Positions 1-7,960 of a stretch of 42,430 bases of DNA are shown piece after piece. This stretch comes from an uncultured Gammaproteobacteria bacterium (GTDB lineage Bacteria > Pseudomonadota > Gammaproteobacteria > Steroidobacterales > Rariloculaceae): positions 1 to 42,430 of the forward strand of contig CAJWKT010000005.1 of assembly GCA_913041665.1 (NCBI GenBank). The letters run 5' to 3'. The stretch's first letter is position 1. Every line of letters begins with the position of its first letter. Below the pieces are notes generated by a model that saw only the letters and a list, made by a program, of their open reading frames with translations, was not told the DNA's origin and made no database searches. Position numbers and translations under genes: made by a program.

Positions 1-2
1 GA

Positions 3-284
3 AACACCACCGAGGCAGAAAAATCAGTAAGACTCTTTATGGTACCTGGAATGGCCCACTGCCAGGGTGGTCCAGGACCAAACACGTGGGATCGGTTAGC
101 GCCCATGGTAGAGTGGGTAGAGAATGGAACGCCACCTGACTCACTGACGGTGACCCACAGTACAAACGGACAGATTGACAATGAACGGATCCTTTGCCCG
201 CATCCTCAGCAAGCAAAATACAAAGGACCGGAGAACAGTAATCACCCAGTAAACTGGGTTGCTGCTAACTTCACTTGCGAATAA
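3..284 (+). CDS. Tannase/feruloyl esterase family protein, C-terminal fragment (5' end outside window)
   Basis: The reading frame is open from the left edge and ends in TAA. It carries the family's C-terminal signature: VPGMAHCQGGPGPNT (catalytic His region), then WVENGTPPD, then LCPHPQQAKYKG and a final AANFTCE. These match the end of tannase/feruloyl esterases (PF07519), secreted serine esterases that release phenolic acids or phenols from esters. The ATG at 39 is internal to the domain and is not the start. An esterase immediately before hydroquinone dioxygenase genes could supply phenolic substrate. Only about 93 residues are visible, so neither the catalytic Ser nor a signal peptide can be checked. 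Confidence 0.85.
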   Translation, partial: NTTEAEKSVRLFMVPGMAHCQGGPGPNTWDRLAPMVEWVENGTPPDSLTVTHSTNGQIDNERILCPHPQQAKYKGPENSNHPVNWVAANFTCE

Positions 285-353
285 TCTGCGTTTGGAGATG
301 TTGCAGCGCCGTGCTTAACAAGGCTAGACTCTGAGGAACAGCACTAAGCAATT

Positions 354-409
354 TGTGATGTTAGTGGGTGATGCAAGTTCCTTAAAACATACGCAGCCAC
401 AACATCACA
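354..409. promoter_or_regulatory. 9-bp perfect inverted repeat upstream of hapC (candidate operator or RNA hairpin)
   Basis: TGTGATGTT (354-362) and AACATCACA (401-409) are perfect inverted copies separated by 38 nt. They lie in the 168-nt gap before the dioxygenase small-subunit gene. There is no T tract after the second arm, so a terminator for the upstream esterase is not indicated. It could be a pair of half-sites for a looping regulator or a leader hairpin. The function is not established. Confidence 0.3.
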
Positions 410-452
410 GACAAAGTAGTAAGGCAAAACAGAAAAAGAAGAGGACAGCATT

Positions 453-968
453 ATGGCTATGACCGAATTCCAAACCGTTTTCGGCTCTCTAAAAAACTAT
501 GAAAAGGGTGACATCGAGATCATCGACGACGACAAGAAAAATTATACATTCTCAAATGTGTTCGAAATCGCCTCGAAATCGGCGCCATATGAGCGTGTAG
601 TTGTCGGTAAAAACCTGGAATATGTGCTGGAGACTATACGCGCAGAGGGCACTTCAGACTGGTACACCACTTCCCACGATGAATTTGCATTGGTGATGGA
701 TGGCTATGTGGAGCTGGACCTGGTGAAATTGGACAATCCAGAGACTATTGCTCCGCCGGAAAAAGAAGGCGCGGTCAAACTAAAAGGCGATCCGGAAGGA
801 AAAAAAATGGGGCTGATTAAGATGAAACGGGGGCACCAGGCACTCCTACCAGTAGGCGCAGCTTACCGATTCCGAGCACCTGATTCAGACGCAGTCGGGG
901 TCATTCTCATGCAAACATGCAAGGGAGAAGAATCGATCGAAAAGTGGGCTGAAATTTGTTACACGTAA
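453..968 (+). CDS. hapC: Hydroquinone 1,2-dioxygenase small subunit (HapC/PnpC-like)
   Basis: This 171-residue acidic cytoplasmic protein has the size of the roughly 18-19 kDa alpha subunit of the two-subunit hydroquinone dioxygenases (HapCD, PnpCD). The large-subunit gene follows after 71 nt. In the characterised enzymes the pair opens hydroquinone to 4-hydroxymuconic semialdehyde, and the small subunit is a cupin-fold partner that does not ligate the iron. The ATG at 453 has GAGG at 441-444 as ribosome site; a second in-frame ATG at 459 is less well placed. The stretch SDWYTTSHDEFALVMDG followed by GHQALLPVGAAYRFRAP is cupin-like. The assignment rests on size, cupin-like segments and the unmistakable neighbour. 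Confidence 0.82.
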   Translation: MAMTEFQTVFGSLKNYEKGDIEIIDDDKKNYTFSNVFEIASKSAPYERVVVGKNLEYVLETIRAEGTSDWYTTSHDEFALVMDGYVELDLVKLDNPETIAPPEKEGAVKLKGDPEGKKMGLIKMKRGHQALLPVGAAYRFRAPDSDAVGVILMQTCKGEESIEKWAEICYT

Positions 969-1039
969 AGAATATAATTCATTCATTGAACTGTTATACC
1001 TAATTAGAAAGGTCTGTCACATCTAAGAGGAGATTGAAT

Positions 1040-2044
1040 ATGGCCGCCAGCGAAGTTGAAGTCAGCGCTTCACCCGTCAGTAACGAAACTGGCTACCGGA
1101 GTTTTGAGTTAGGCGAGTTCGGATTCGCCCGTGATGAGTACTTTGTTTACATCAGCTGGACTGCTAAAGGACAGAAACTATCCCACACCATGTCGGCGGA
1201 TGCTTTTCTGCGTGCCACGATGCGTTGTGTTGCATGGGGGTTTTTCTACGGTTGGCTCAACTTTGACGATATTTTTGGCACTCAACAGCTTTATGGCCGC
1301 GTGAAATTTTACGCAGGCCGCTTTAGCCCCGCTTTTCATGATCAAGGATTGGATCATGAGGAAATTTTTGAAACTCCCCGGGCAATGGCAACATTCAAAG
1401 AGATGCTTGCGGATTGGACCAACGATGGGTATGACCCGTTCGCCGCCCCCGATGAAACCGGCCTAAGTTGGATTGGAAAAAAGAATGGGTCCAATGAAGA
1501 AGCCATTGGACGAGAACGTGAAGTTTGTAGGCGCATGCCAGGCCTGCCAGGAGATGCCCCGTTGCGGACGGATGAGAGCGGCCGCCCTGTCAACCGGGCT
1601 TTCGCTGATGTGCCACAGGATCAACCGGAGGTTCACGCAGAACCGGGATTCGAAGGTGAAGTTCATGCTCACAATCTGTTTGGTTATCTGTCCCGCTCAG
1701 ATGTAACCTGGAACCCGTCAGTCAGCTCGATCGTCAAGCAAAGTCTGTTTTGTCCGACGACCGAGGAGTATATCCTGCCAGTCAAACACGGAAATGATCG
1801 CATGGAATGGTTTATCCAGCTCAGCGATCAGATCGACTGGGAGATTGAAGATAAAGAGACAGGAAGGCCCCGCGCAAAGGTCATCATGAAAGCTGGGGAC
1901 GTATCCATCATGCCTGCAGATATCCGACATCAGGGATTTTCCAAAAAGCGCTCTATGCTTCTCGTGTGGGAAAATGGCAATCCAGACCTTCCAGCCATGT
2001 ATGAGAAAGGTGAGCTCCCCGTTAATCTCTCCGGAGAATTTTAA
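1040..2044 (+). CDS. hapD: Hydroquinone 1,2-dioxygenase large (iron-binding) subunit (HapD/PnpD-like)
   Basis: This is a 334-residue protein, the length of the roughly 38 kDa beta subunit of HapCD/PnpCD. The segment KHGNDRMEW gives His250, Asn252 and Glu256, and MPADIRHQG gives His297. Their spacing reproduces the His/Asn/Glu/His Fe(II) set that I recall from the PnpCD structure (256/258/262/303 there). The enzyme cleaves the ring between the hydroxylated carbon and its neighbour to give 4-hydroxymuconic semialdehyde. The ATG at 1040 is preferred over an in-frame TTG at 1034 because AAGAGGAG lies at 1025-1032. It forms an operon with hapC and converges on the next gene. Members of this class often accept substituted hydroquinones, so the natural substrate may carry a methyl, methoxy or other group. 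Confidence 0.88.
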   Translation: MAASEVEVSASPVSNETGYRSFELGEFGFARDEYFVYISWTAKGQKLSHTMSADAFLRATMRCVAWGFFYGWLNFDDIFGTQQLYGRVKFYAGRFSPAFHDQGLDHEEIFETPRAMATFKEMLADWTNDGYDPFAAPDETGLSWIGKKNGSNEEAIGREREVCRRMPGLPGDAPLRTDESGRPVNRAFADVPQDQPEVHAEPGFEGEVHAHNLFGYLSRSDVTWNPSVSSIVKQSLFCPTTEEYILPVKHGNDRMEWFIQLSDQIDWEIEDKETGRPRAKVIMKAGDVSIMPADIRHQGFSKKRSMLLVWENGNPDLPAMYEKGELPVNLSGEF

Positions 2045-2086
2045 GTCCAGAGCTAATTGCGCGGCAACCAATCGGCTGCTGCGTTT

Positions 2087-2941
2087 CTACGCCTTGTTCG
2101 TATTCACGAGAGCCTCAGCTTCAGTCGCAGTGCTCCCATCGGGCCCCTCGGCTCTTAAGACAACTCGTCCATCATCAGGAACAGCAATAAGGTGAAAAGG
2201 CGCACCCTCAAATAATGGTGCCCGCCCTTTAAAGGAAAACGCCTGCACCGGAGCCTCAATATGTTTGCGGACAAGTTCCATGAGTAATATAGCAACCAAA
2301 GGGCCATGAACTACCAGATTTGGGTACCCCTCCTCTGAAACAGCATAGGGTCTATCGTAATGGATACGATGACTATTAAATGTAAGAGCAGAAAACCGAA
2401 ATAACAACACCGGATCCGGCGTTATAGTTTGAACAATTGCCCGAGGATTTAATTCGAGCCGCTTCCCCTTGCTTAATGCAGGTTTATACGGGGCCCTAGC
2501 GCTTAAATACACCAGATCGCACTGCTCTTCCATGCACAACTTCCCCCCTTGAAAAATTTCATGAGAAATATTCACAAAAATCAAGGGGCCATTGCGACCC
2601 TCCTTGTGATCAATTGACAAAATTTTGCTCTCGCGCCACGCTTTCTTGCCAATCAAAAGTGGGAAATGAAAAATGAACTGGGCGCCGGCAAACATTCGAT
2701 AGGGCAACTCAATGGGAGGTAAAAAGCCACCGCGTTTTGGGTGCCCGTCTGGCCCAATAGTGTTCATCGGTGCATCGGACAAAAAGTAGAGCCAATGCCA
2801 CAATGGCGGTAGCGGAGACCCTTCGGATAGCGCAGTGGTCATGTCATCCAGTGTTGCCAGCATGCGCTGTGCTGGCGAGAGCGCTACTGCATCATAACGC
2901 GTCTCTTTTTTTCCAATCCAGCGAGATAAGTCTTCAGCCAT
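2087..2941 (-). CDS. meh: 3-methylfumaryl-CoA / mesaconyl-C4-CoA hydratase-like protein (FAS1-like dehydratase)
   Basis: This 284-residue hot-dog-fold protein ends in the MaoC-like signature NSHRIHYDRPYA followed by NLVVHGPL. Its N-terminal half (SRWIGKKETR, then LPPLWHWLYFL) is typical of the FAS1-like dehydratase group that includes mesaconyl-C4-CoA hydratase (Meh) of the 3-hydroxypropionate bicycle. Meh hydrates mesaconyl-C4-CoA to (S)-citramalyl-CoA. The ATG at 2941 overlaps the stop of the upstream gene as TGATG; the in-frame TTG at 2944 is less likely. It is the third gene of the Mcd-like, Mct-like, Meh-like operon, which supports the specific hydratase call. A hydratase for another branched or ring-derived enoyl-CoA remains possible. 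Confidence 0.75.
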   Translation of the reverse strand: MAEDLSRWIGKKETRYDAVALSPAQRMLATLDDMTTALSEGSPLPPLWHWLYFLSDAPMNTIGPDGHPKRGGFLPPIELPYRMFAGAQFIFHFPLLIGKKAWRESKILSIDHKEGRNGPLIFVNISHEIFQGGKLCMEEQCDLVYLSARAPYKPALSKGKRLELNPRAIVQTITPDPVLLFRFSALTFNSHRIHYDRPYAVSEEGYPNLVVHGPLVAILLMELVRKHIEAPVQAFSFKGRAPLFEGAPFHLIAVPDDGRVVLRAEGPDGSTATEAEALVNTNKA

Positions 2942-4152
2942 CAACTTCCAACCAATCCCTTTTTGCGCAGAGCCTCAATACTGAGCTGATCAAAGTCGAG
3001 GAGCTCAGACAGTATTTCTTCCGTATGCTCACCTAAACGCGGGGTCGAGCCAGCGGGAACACGCTGAGCTTGACTGAATTCAATGGGTAACCCAGGTGTT
3101 AGATATTTTCCGATACCCGGATGATCTACCTCTTCAAACATGGGATTAGCTACTGAACACCGCTTATCGTTTGCCACGAGTTCCGTAAAAGTTTGATAGG
3201 GTCCCCAAAGAACATGATGGTCGTCAAGCTTCGAACGAACCTCATCAAAATCCCTGCTGAGCACCCAATTTTCTACAAGCGGAAAAAGCGACTCTCGGGC
3301 ACCCCAACGATCAGCCTCTTGGAAACAATCAATCCCAAGAGTACTTTCGATGGCTTGTACAGCTTTTCTCAAATCCATGGCAGCCAAAAGAGATTTCCAC
3401 TGTCGCGGCGTAATAGCGAGAATCATAAGACGGCGACCATCTCGTGCTATAAAGTCCCGCCCAAAGGTCCCATAGACATCATTACCGTGCGCCTTCCTCT
3501 CCGTTGAGTTGATTTCAACTTCAGCCAAGTAGCCCAAATTTCCTACCACGGCCATTGCAACATCGGATAAGGCAATGCGCACGTACTGTCCCTGCCCGGT
3601 AATACGCCTGTGTCGCTCAGCGGCCAAAATCGCAGTCGTCGTTACCATTGCACAAACAGAATCCCAGGCGGGCAAAACGTGATTAATAGGCTCTCCATCA
3701 AGCGCCCGCCCAGTCACAGCTGGAAAACCCACAGCACTGTTGACAGTGTAATCCACAGCAATTGCACCATCGGGACTTCCGGTAATGTGCACCATGATCA
3801 AATCCGGCCGTTTCTCAATGAGCGATGCATAGGACATAGGCCCGGAAGCCGAAAGATTGGTGACGAAGATACCGGCATCAGTGCCTGGAGCAACGATTAA
3901 TGAACGGGCTAATTCCTGCCCTTCAATCGAGTGCAGATTCACGGCAATGGAGCGCTTACCTTTGTTCAAACCAGACCAGTAAAGACTGGCGCCATCAGCG
4001 GTCACGGGCCAACGACGATAATCCAAACCACCCCCGATGGGATCAATCCGGATTACGTCTGCACCCATCTGGGCCAGCGTTACCCCAGCCATGGGCGCAG
4101 CAACAAAAGCAGCTGCTTCAACTATTCTTAGACCGTCAAGAATTCCCTTCAT
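2941..4152 (-). CDS. mct: 2-methylfumaryl-CoA isomerase-like (Mct), CaiB/BaiF family CoA-transferase
   Basis: This is a 403-residue family III CoA-transferase. The N-terminus has GLRIVEAAAFVAAPMAG and GADVIRIDPIGGGLDYRRWP, then GLNKGKRSIAVNL. The probable catalytic aspartate that forms the CoA thioester-anhydride is Asp164 in NHVLPAWDSV. These segments resemble mesaconyl-CoA C1-C4 CoA-transferase (Mct, 2-methylfumaryl-CoA isomerase) more than generic CaiB proteins. Mct moves CoA within mesaconyl-CoA between the C1 and C4 carboxyls. The start overlaps the upstream gene by 4 nt (ATGA), indicating translational coupling. Its neighbours would make mesaconyl-C1-CoA and use mesaconyl-C4-CoA, so the order fits the reaction order. 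A 3-oxoadipate or other acid CoA-transferase is the main alternative. Confidence 0.8.
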   Translation of the reverse strand: MKGILDGLRIVEAAAFVAAPMAGVTLAQMGADVIRIDPIGGGLDYRRWPVTADGASLYWSGLNKGKRSIAVNLHSIEGQELARSLIVAPGTDAGIFVTNLSASGPMSYASLIEKRPDLIMVHITGSPDGAIAVDYTVNSAVGFPAVTGRALDGEPINHVLPAWDSVCAMVTTTAILAAERHRRITGQGQYVRIALSDVAMAVVGNLGYLAEVEINSTERKAHGNDVYGTFGRDFIARDGRRLMILAITPRQWKSLLAAMDLRKAVQAIESTLGIDCFQEADRWGARESLFPLVENWVLSRDFDEVRSKLDDHHVLWGPYQTFTELVANDKRCSVANPMFEEVDHPGIGKYLTPGLPIEFSQAQRVPAGSTPRLGEHTEEILSELLDFDQLSIEALRKKGLVGS

Positions 4153-5840
4153 AGGCGGCTATTCACGAGATTACGTGCGATTACAGTGGCTTGAATCTCG
4201 GACGCACCCTCAAAAATACTAAGCACCCGCGCATCACACAACACTCGACTGATTGAATACTCTAAGGCAAAACCGTTGCCTCCATGAATTTGCATCGCGG
4301 CATCGGCATTACTCCAAGCTACCCGAGCAGCCAAAAGCTTAGCCATCCCGGCCTCCAAATCACACCGCCTTCCACTATCTTTTTCCCTAGCAGAAAAGTA
4401 CGTAACCTCACGCGCAGCAATTGTTTCTGCGGCCATCAACAACAATTTTCCGTACACTCGGGGAAAATTGAGAATAGATTTACCGAACTGTCGACGGTCA
4501 ATTGCATACCGGAGTCCTAACTCCAAAGCATTTCGGGCCACACCAACAGATCGTGCGGCAGTCTGGATACGTCCGCTTTCCATCGCCTGAGCCATTTGCT
4601 TAAAACCCTGCCCAGGAGCATCGCCGAGCAAGTTGCCAGCTGGGACCTCAAAACCATTAAAGCCGATTTCATACTCACGCATTCCACGATAACCCAAAAC
4701 CTCGATTTCGCTACCGGACATGCCTTCAGATGGAAACAAATGTTTTTCGTTACCCCTAAGCTTCTCGGCGAGCAATATCGAGAGGCCCTTATATCCTCGC
4801 TCTTCAGGCTCCGTACGTACCAATAAAGTCATGAGGTCGGCCCGTACCGCGTGCGTGATCCATGTCTTTGCACCAAAAATTCTCCAGACTGAATCTCCAC
4901 TTGACCTTGTAACAAGTTCTGCACGCGTCTTGAGATGCGCTAGATCAGAACCGAAGTCTGGTTCAGTGAATGCAACCGTCGGCAATATCTCCCCTGAAGC
5001 GATCCCTGGCAAAAATTGGTTTTTTTGATCGTGAGTGCCAGAAGAAGCAATCAGCTCTCCAGCAATCTCAGACCGAGTCCCTAAAGAGCCAACACCGATG
5101 TAACCACGGGAAAGCTCTTCCGACACTACGCACATAGTTAATTTACCAAGTGACGAACCACCCCATTCCTCCGGCAGCGTTAGCCCGAAAACACCCATCT
5201 CTCCTAGTTCCTGAATAAGGTCCAATGGAACCAGGTCGTTTTTGTCGTGCCAAGTCTGTGCATGAGGTGTGATTTTTTCATCTGCAAATCTCCGGAACTG
5301 CTCCCTGACAAGATCCAGCGTTTCATCTCCCATGATCGGTGACTCAAATTCTCTCTCCGACAATTGCTGAACAGCAGCAAGTCTAAAATCCGGATTTGCA
5401 GAAATATTTTCCAATTGAGCAATGTCGTTAGATGATAAACACTCTGCAACCCTACTTTCCAGCCCTAGATCTACTGGCCTCGCTGTCTCCACCTGATTCA
5501 TGGGAATTCCATTTTTCAGCTGCTGCAGGTATTCCCCAAAAATAACCACGAGCATGGACTGATCAAGATCCCCCAATCGATTTTCCCGGTCCAAGCAATC
5601 CGCCCAATCGGAGGTACGAAGGAGGACCTCAACATAGGTCGCAATCCAGGCGAGACTGTGTACAGCATGCTGATTTGTCTCCAGCAATTGTGAATTAATA
5701 AATCCATCCGGAGCCACACGCGCAACAACAGAGTCGATTGCATACTCAAGATATTTGGAAGCATCTTGAGCAATACCATGGGCTACTTCCACAACGTTGA
5801 TGTTCAACTGGTCGCAAAAATTTAGTGTTTCTCGGTTCAC
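4149..5840 (-). CDS. mcd: (2S)-methylsuccinyl-CoA dehydrogenase-like acyl-CoA dehydrogenase with N-terminal extension
   Basis: Residues from about 165 onward form a complete FAD acyl-CoA dehydrogenase: VAFTEPDFGSDLA, the FAD-binding RRQFGKSI, and the catalytic Glu544 in IFEGASEIQ. The first roughly 160 residues are an extra alpha-helical domain. That layout and total size (563 aa against about 400 for ordinary members) are typical of methylsuccinyl-CoA dehydrogenase (Mcd) of the ethylmalonyl-CoA pathway, which makes mesaconyl-C1-CoA. The start is uncertain: GTG at 5840 has AGGA six bases upstream, while a TTG at 5867 would add nine residues. It is the first gene of a three-gene operon, divergent from the HapE-like gene. 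An acyl-CoA dehydrogenase for a related branched dicarboxylyl-CoA is the alternative. Confidence 0.75.
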   Translation of the reverse strand: MNRETLNFCDQLNINVVEVAHGIAQDASKYLEYAIDSVVARVAPDGFINSQLLETNQHAVHSLAWIATYVEVLLRTSDWADCLDRENRLGDLDQSMLVVIFGEYLQQLKNGIPMNQVETARPVDLGLESRVAECLSSNDIAQLENISANPDFRLAAVQQLSEREFESPIMGDETLDLVREQFRRFADEKITPHAQTWHDKNDLVPLDLIQELGEMGVFGLTLPEEWGGSSLGKLTMCVVSEELSRGYIGVGSLGTRSEIAGELIASSGTHDQKNQFLPGIASGEILPTVAFTEPDFGSDLAHLKTRAELVTRSSGDSVWRIFGAKTWITHAVRADLMTLLVRTEPEERGYKGLSILLAEKLRGNEKHLFPSEGMSGSEIEVLGYRGMREYEIGFNGFEVPAGNLLGDAPGQGFKQMAQAMESGRIQTAARSVGVARNALELGLRYAIDRRQFGKSILNFPRVYGKLLLMAAETIAAREVTYFSAREKDSGRRCDLEAGMAKLLAARVAWSNADAAMQIHGGNGFALEYSISRVLCDARVLSIFEGASEIQATVIARNLVNSRL

Positions 5841-5946
5841 CAAAGTTCCTGCAAAAAAAACAAACAATATTTTGCGCTATCTGCTTGGTAGTCTCAACTA
5901 ACTGGGGAGTATAATGCTTCGCCGTATTTCTCAGGGTCGCTGTGAC

Positions 5947-5969
5947 CGATATGTGCTAAGTATATATCG
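5947..5969. promoter_or_regulatory. Inverted repeat in the mcd/hapE divergent promoter region (candidate LysR-type box)
   Basis: CGATAT (5947-5952) and ATATCG (5964-5969) form a dyad with an 11-nt spacer in the 212-nt gap between the divergent starts at 5840 and 6053. The geometry resembles the T-N11-A boxes of LysR-type regulators, which often govern divergent aromatic catabolic operons. No such regulator gene is in the window. The arms are short and AT-rich, so chance occurrence is possible. Confidence 0.25.
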
Positions 5970-6052
5970 ATGTCATACTTTGCATAGCTCGGCTAAATGC
6001 TGAATGAGTACGACAAGTTTTCAATAGAATGCAATCTAAGAAAGGTAAAAAA

Positions 6053-7522
6053 ATGTCTTTGCAAACCAAACTGTTTATCAATGGAAAATTTATTGATTCC
6101 AAAGAGGGGTCGACCATCAAGGTGCTCAACCCCCATGATGATTCCCAAATCACGGAGGTGTCAGAGGCAAAGGCACCTGATATAGACGATGCAGTAGCGG
6201 CAGCTAAAAAAGCCTTCCCAGCCTGGAGAGACACGCAAGCCGCTGAGCGCGGACGTCTACTGTTAAAGCTGGCGGACCTAATCGAAGAAAAGGCAGATGA
6301 GTTGGCAGAGATCGAATCATTAGACACCGGACACCCCATTCGAGATACCACTGGATTGGACGTACCCCGAACAGCATTTACTTACCGTTATTTCGGTGGG
6401 ATGGCTGACAAATTGCAGGGCAGCGTAATCCCAGTAGAACCTGGTTTCCTGAATTACGTCACTAGGGAACCCGTGGGCGTCGTAGGACAAATTACTCCAT
6501 GGAACTTTCCGCTCATGTTTACAAGCTGGAAAATGGGGCCAGCACTTGCTGCCGGAAATACTGTGGTGCTGAAACCAGCCCAAGTCACCCCGTTGACCGC
6601 TTTGAAAATTGCAGAGCTCATGGCAGAGGTGGGATTCCCGCCTGGAGTGGTCAATATTGTGCCCGCTTCGGGCCGAACTGCTGGCCAACATCTGGCGGAA
6701 CATCAAGACGTCCAAAAAATTGCGTTCACAGGCTCCACGGATGTCGGTCGGAGTATTGTCCAGGCCTCCTCCACCAATTTAAAACGAGTACAGCTGGAAC
6801 TTGGAGGCAAGGGTGCAAACATTGTTTTCGATGACGCATTTTTACCCGCCGCAATTAACGGGAGCGCCTTTGCGATCTTTCATAATCAAGGGCAAGCATG
6901 TATCGCGGGTTCCAGGTTGCTACTACATGAACGCATTGCGGATGAGTTTCTTGATGGTTTTTTAGCGCTGGCAAAATCTATCAAACTTGGTAACCCTCTT
7001 GACCCGGAAACCGAAATGGGCCCACTTACATCGGCCAAGCAACAGAAAGCCGTATTGACTTATTGTGATATTGCTCAACAGGAGGGTGGCGAAATCCTGA
7101 CTGGTGGAGAGCCGCCAGAGACACCGGAACTTTCCAAGGGTTATTACGTCAAACCGACTGTTGCCAAAGCTCAACCCCAAGATCGTGTTTGTCAGGAAGA
7201 GGTGTTTGGACCCTTTGTATCGGTGACAACATTCAGTTCAGAAGAGGAAGCTATTGACCTTGCCAACTCAACTGAATATGGACTGGGTGGCGGCCTGTGG
7301 ACCAGAGACTTATCAAGAGCACATAAAGTGGCAGGGCGGATGCGCTCGGGCATGGTTTGGATTAATTGCTACAAACGGGTTAATCCCGGCTCCCCCTTCG
7401 GGGGTGTAGGTAGTTCGGGTTATGGTCGGGAAATGGGCTTCGAGGCAATGCATGAATATACGGATGCGAAATCTGTGTGGGTTAACGTAGATGCAAAACT
7501 TCCTCCCTTTTATAAACGCTGA
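6053..7522 (+). CDS. hapE: 4-hydroxymuconic semialdehyde dehydrogenase-like aldehyde dehydrogenase
   Basis: This 489-residue NAD(P)-dependent aldehyde dehydrogenase has all core motifs. GQITPWNFPLM and the cofactor Lys in VLKPAQVTPL come first, then FTGSTDVGR, the general-base Glu249 in QLELGGKGAN and the catalytic Cys283 in GQACIAGSR. In the hydroquinone pathway this family oxidises 4-hydroxymuconic semialdehyde, the product of HapCD, to maleylacetate. ATG 6053 is chosen because AAGAAAGG lies seven bases upstream; an upstream in-frame ATG at 6029 lacks such a site. It begins an operon with the Rieske, CobS-like and CobT-like genes. Context, not motif, sets the substrate: a general ALDH for a related semialdehyde cannot be excluded. 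Confidence 0.8.
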   Translation: MSLQTKLFINGKFIDSKEGSTIKVLNPHDDSQITEVSEAKAPDIDDAVAAAKKAFPAWRDTQAAERGRLLLKLADLIEEKADELAEIESLDTGHPIRDTTGLDVPRTAFTYRYFGGMADKLQGSVIPVEPGFLNYVTREPVGVVGQITPWNFPLMFTSWKMGPALAAGNTVVLKPAQVTPLTALKIAELMAEVGFPPGVVNIVPASGRTAGQHLAEHQDVQKIAFTGSTDVGRSIVQASSTNLKRVQLELGGKGANIVFDDAFLPAAINGSAFAIFHNQGQACIAGSRLLLHERIADEFLDGFLALAKSIKLGNPLDPETEMGPLTSAKQQKAVLTYCDIAQQEGGEILTGGEPPETPELSKGYYVKPTVAKAQPQDRVCQEEVFGPFVSVTTFSSEEEAIDLANSTEYGLGGGLWTRDLSRAHKVAGRMRSGMVWINCYKRVNPGSPFGGVGSSGYGREMGFEAMHEYTDAKSVWVNVDAKLPPFYKR

Positions 7523-7567
7523 TCTAAGCGCCTTGCTGGTGATTATGACAAAGCCAGCCTAACTTCC

Positions 7568-7948
7568 ATGAGCATCGCGCTTTGGAAAAATCATCCCCAT
7601 GCGCCAAAACCCGGGGTGCGGTTGTGCCAACTCGAGGAAATTTCGGATGGTTCCGGGAGAGAGTTCGTTTTCGGGCCTGACAAGAATCAATTTAAGTTGG
7701 TTGTGTTCCGACTGAACAAATCGGCCTGGGGGTACATCAATGTCTGTCCTCATTTTTGGCTACCGCTCAACGCAAAGCCCGAAAAGTTTTTAATTTGCGG
7801 GCCGGGCCGAGTCATGTGTTCATTTCACTCTGCTATTTTCCGTTTTGAGGACGGTCTCTGTGTTGACGGTCCGGCCAAGGGTGGAAAATTGGATTCGGTT
7901 CCAGTTGAGGTAAAAAAGGACCATTCAGTCATAGTGGGAAACGATTAA
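7568..7948 (+). CDS. Rieske-type [2Fe-2S] ferredoxin
   Basis: This is a 126-residue soluble protein with the complete Rieske ligand set: Cys60 and His62 in VCPHFWLPL, and Cys84 and His87 in MCSFHSAIF. It has no membrane anchor, so it is a stand-alone ferredoxin rather than a cytochrome bc1 subunit. No Rieske oxygenase alpha subunit or reductase is encoded nearby. It lies 45 nt after the HapE-like gene and 12 nt before the CobS-like gene. A plausible role, by analogy with XylT which re-reduces oxidised iron in an extradiol dioxygenase, is reactivation of the Fe(II) hydroquinone dioxygenase. That is an inference. Electron donation to a hydroxylase encoded elsewhere is the alternative. Confidence 0.85.
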   Translation: MSIALWKNHPHAPKPGVRLCQLEEISDGSGREFVFGPDKNQFKLVVFRLNKSAWGYINVCPHFWLPLNAKPEKFLICGPGRVMCSFHSAIFRFEDGLCVDGPAKGGKLDSVPVEVKKDHSVIVGND

Positions 7949-7960
7949 ACTAACCAAGCT

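Noticed and set aside
5841-5867. TTG-initiated extension of the Mcd-like gene
   Set aside because: The GTG at 5840 has a better placed AGGA; the extra nine residues (FVFFAG-type) lack family resemblance, though the TTG cannot be fully excluded.
7523-7960. Cobalamin riboswitch ahead of the CobS/CobT-like genes
   Set aside because: The gaps are 45 and 12 nt and filled by the Rieske gene; there is no room for a B12 riboswitch and no B12-box-like element was seen.
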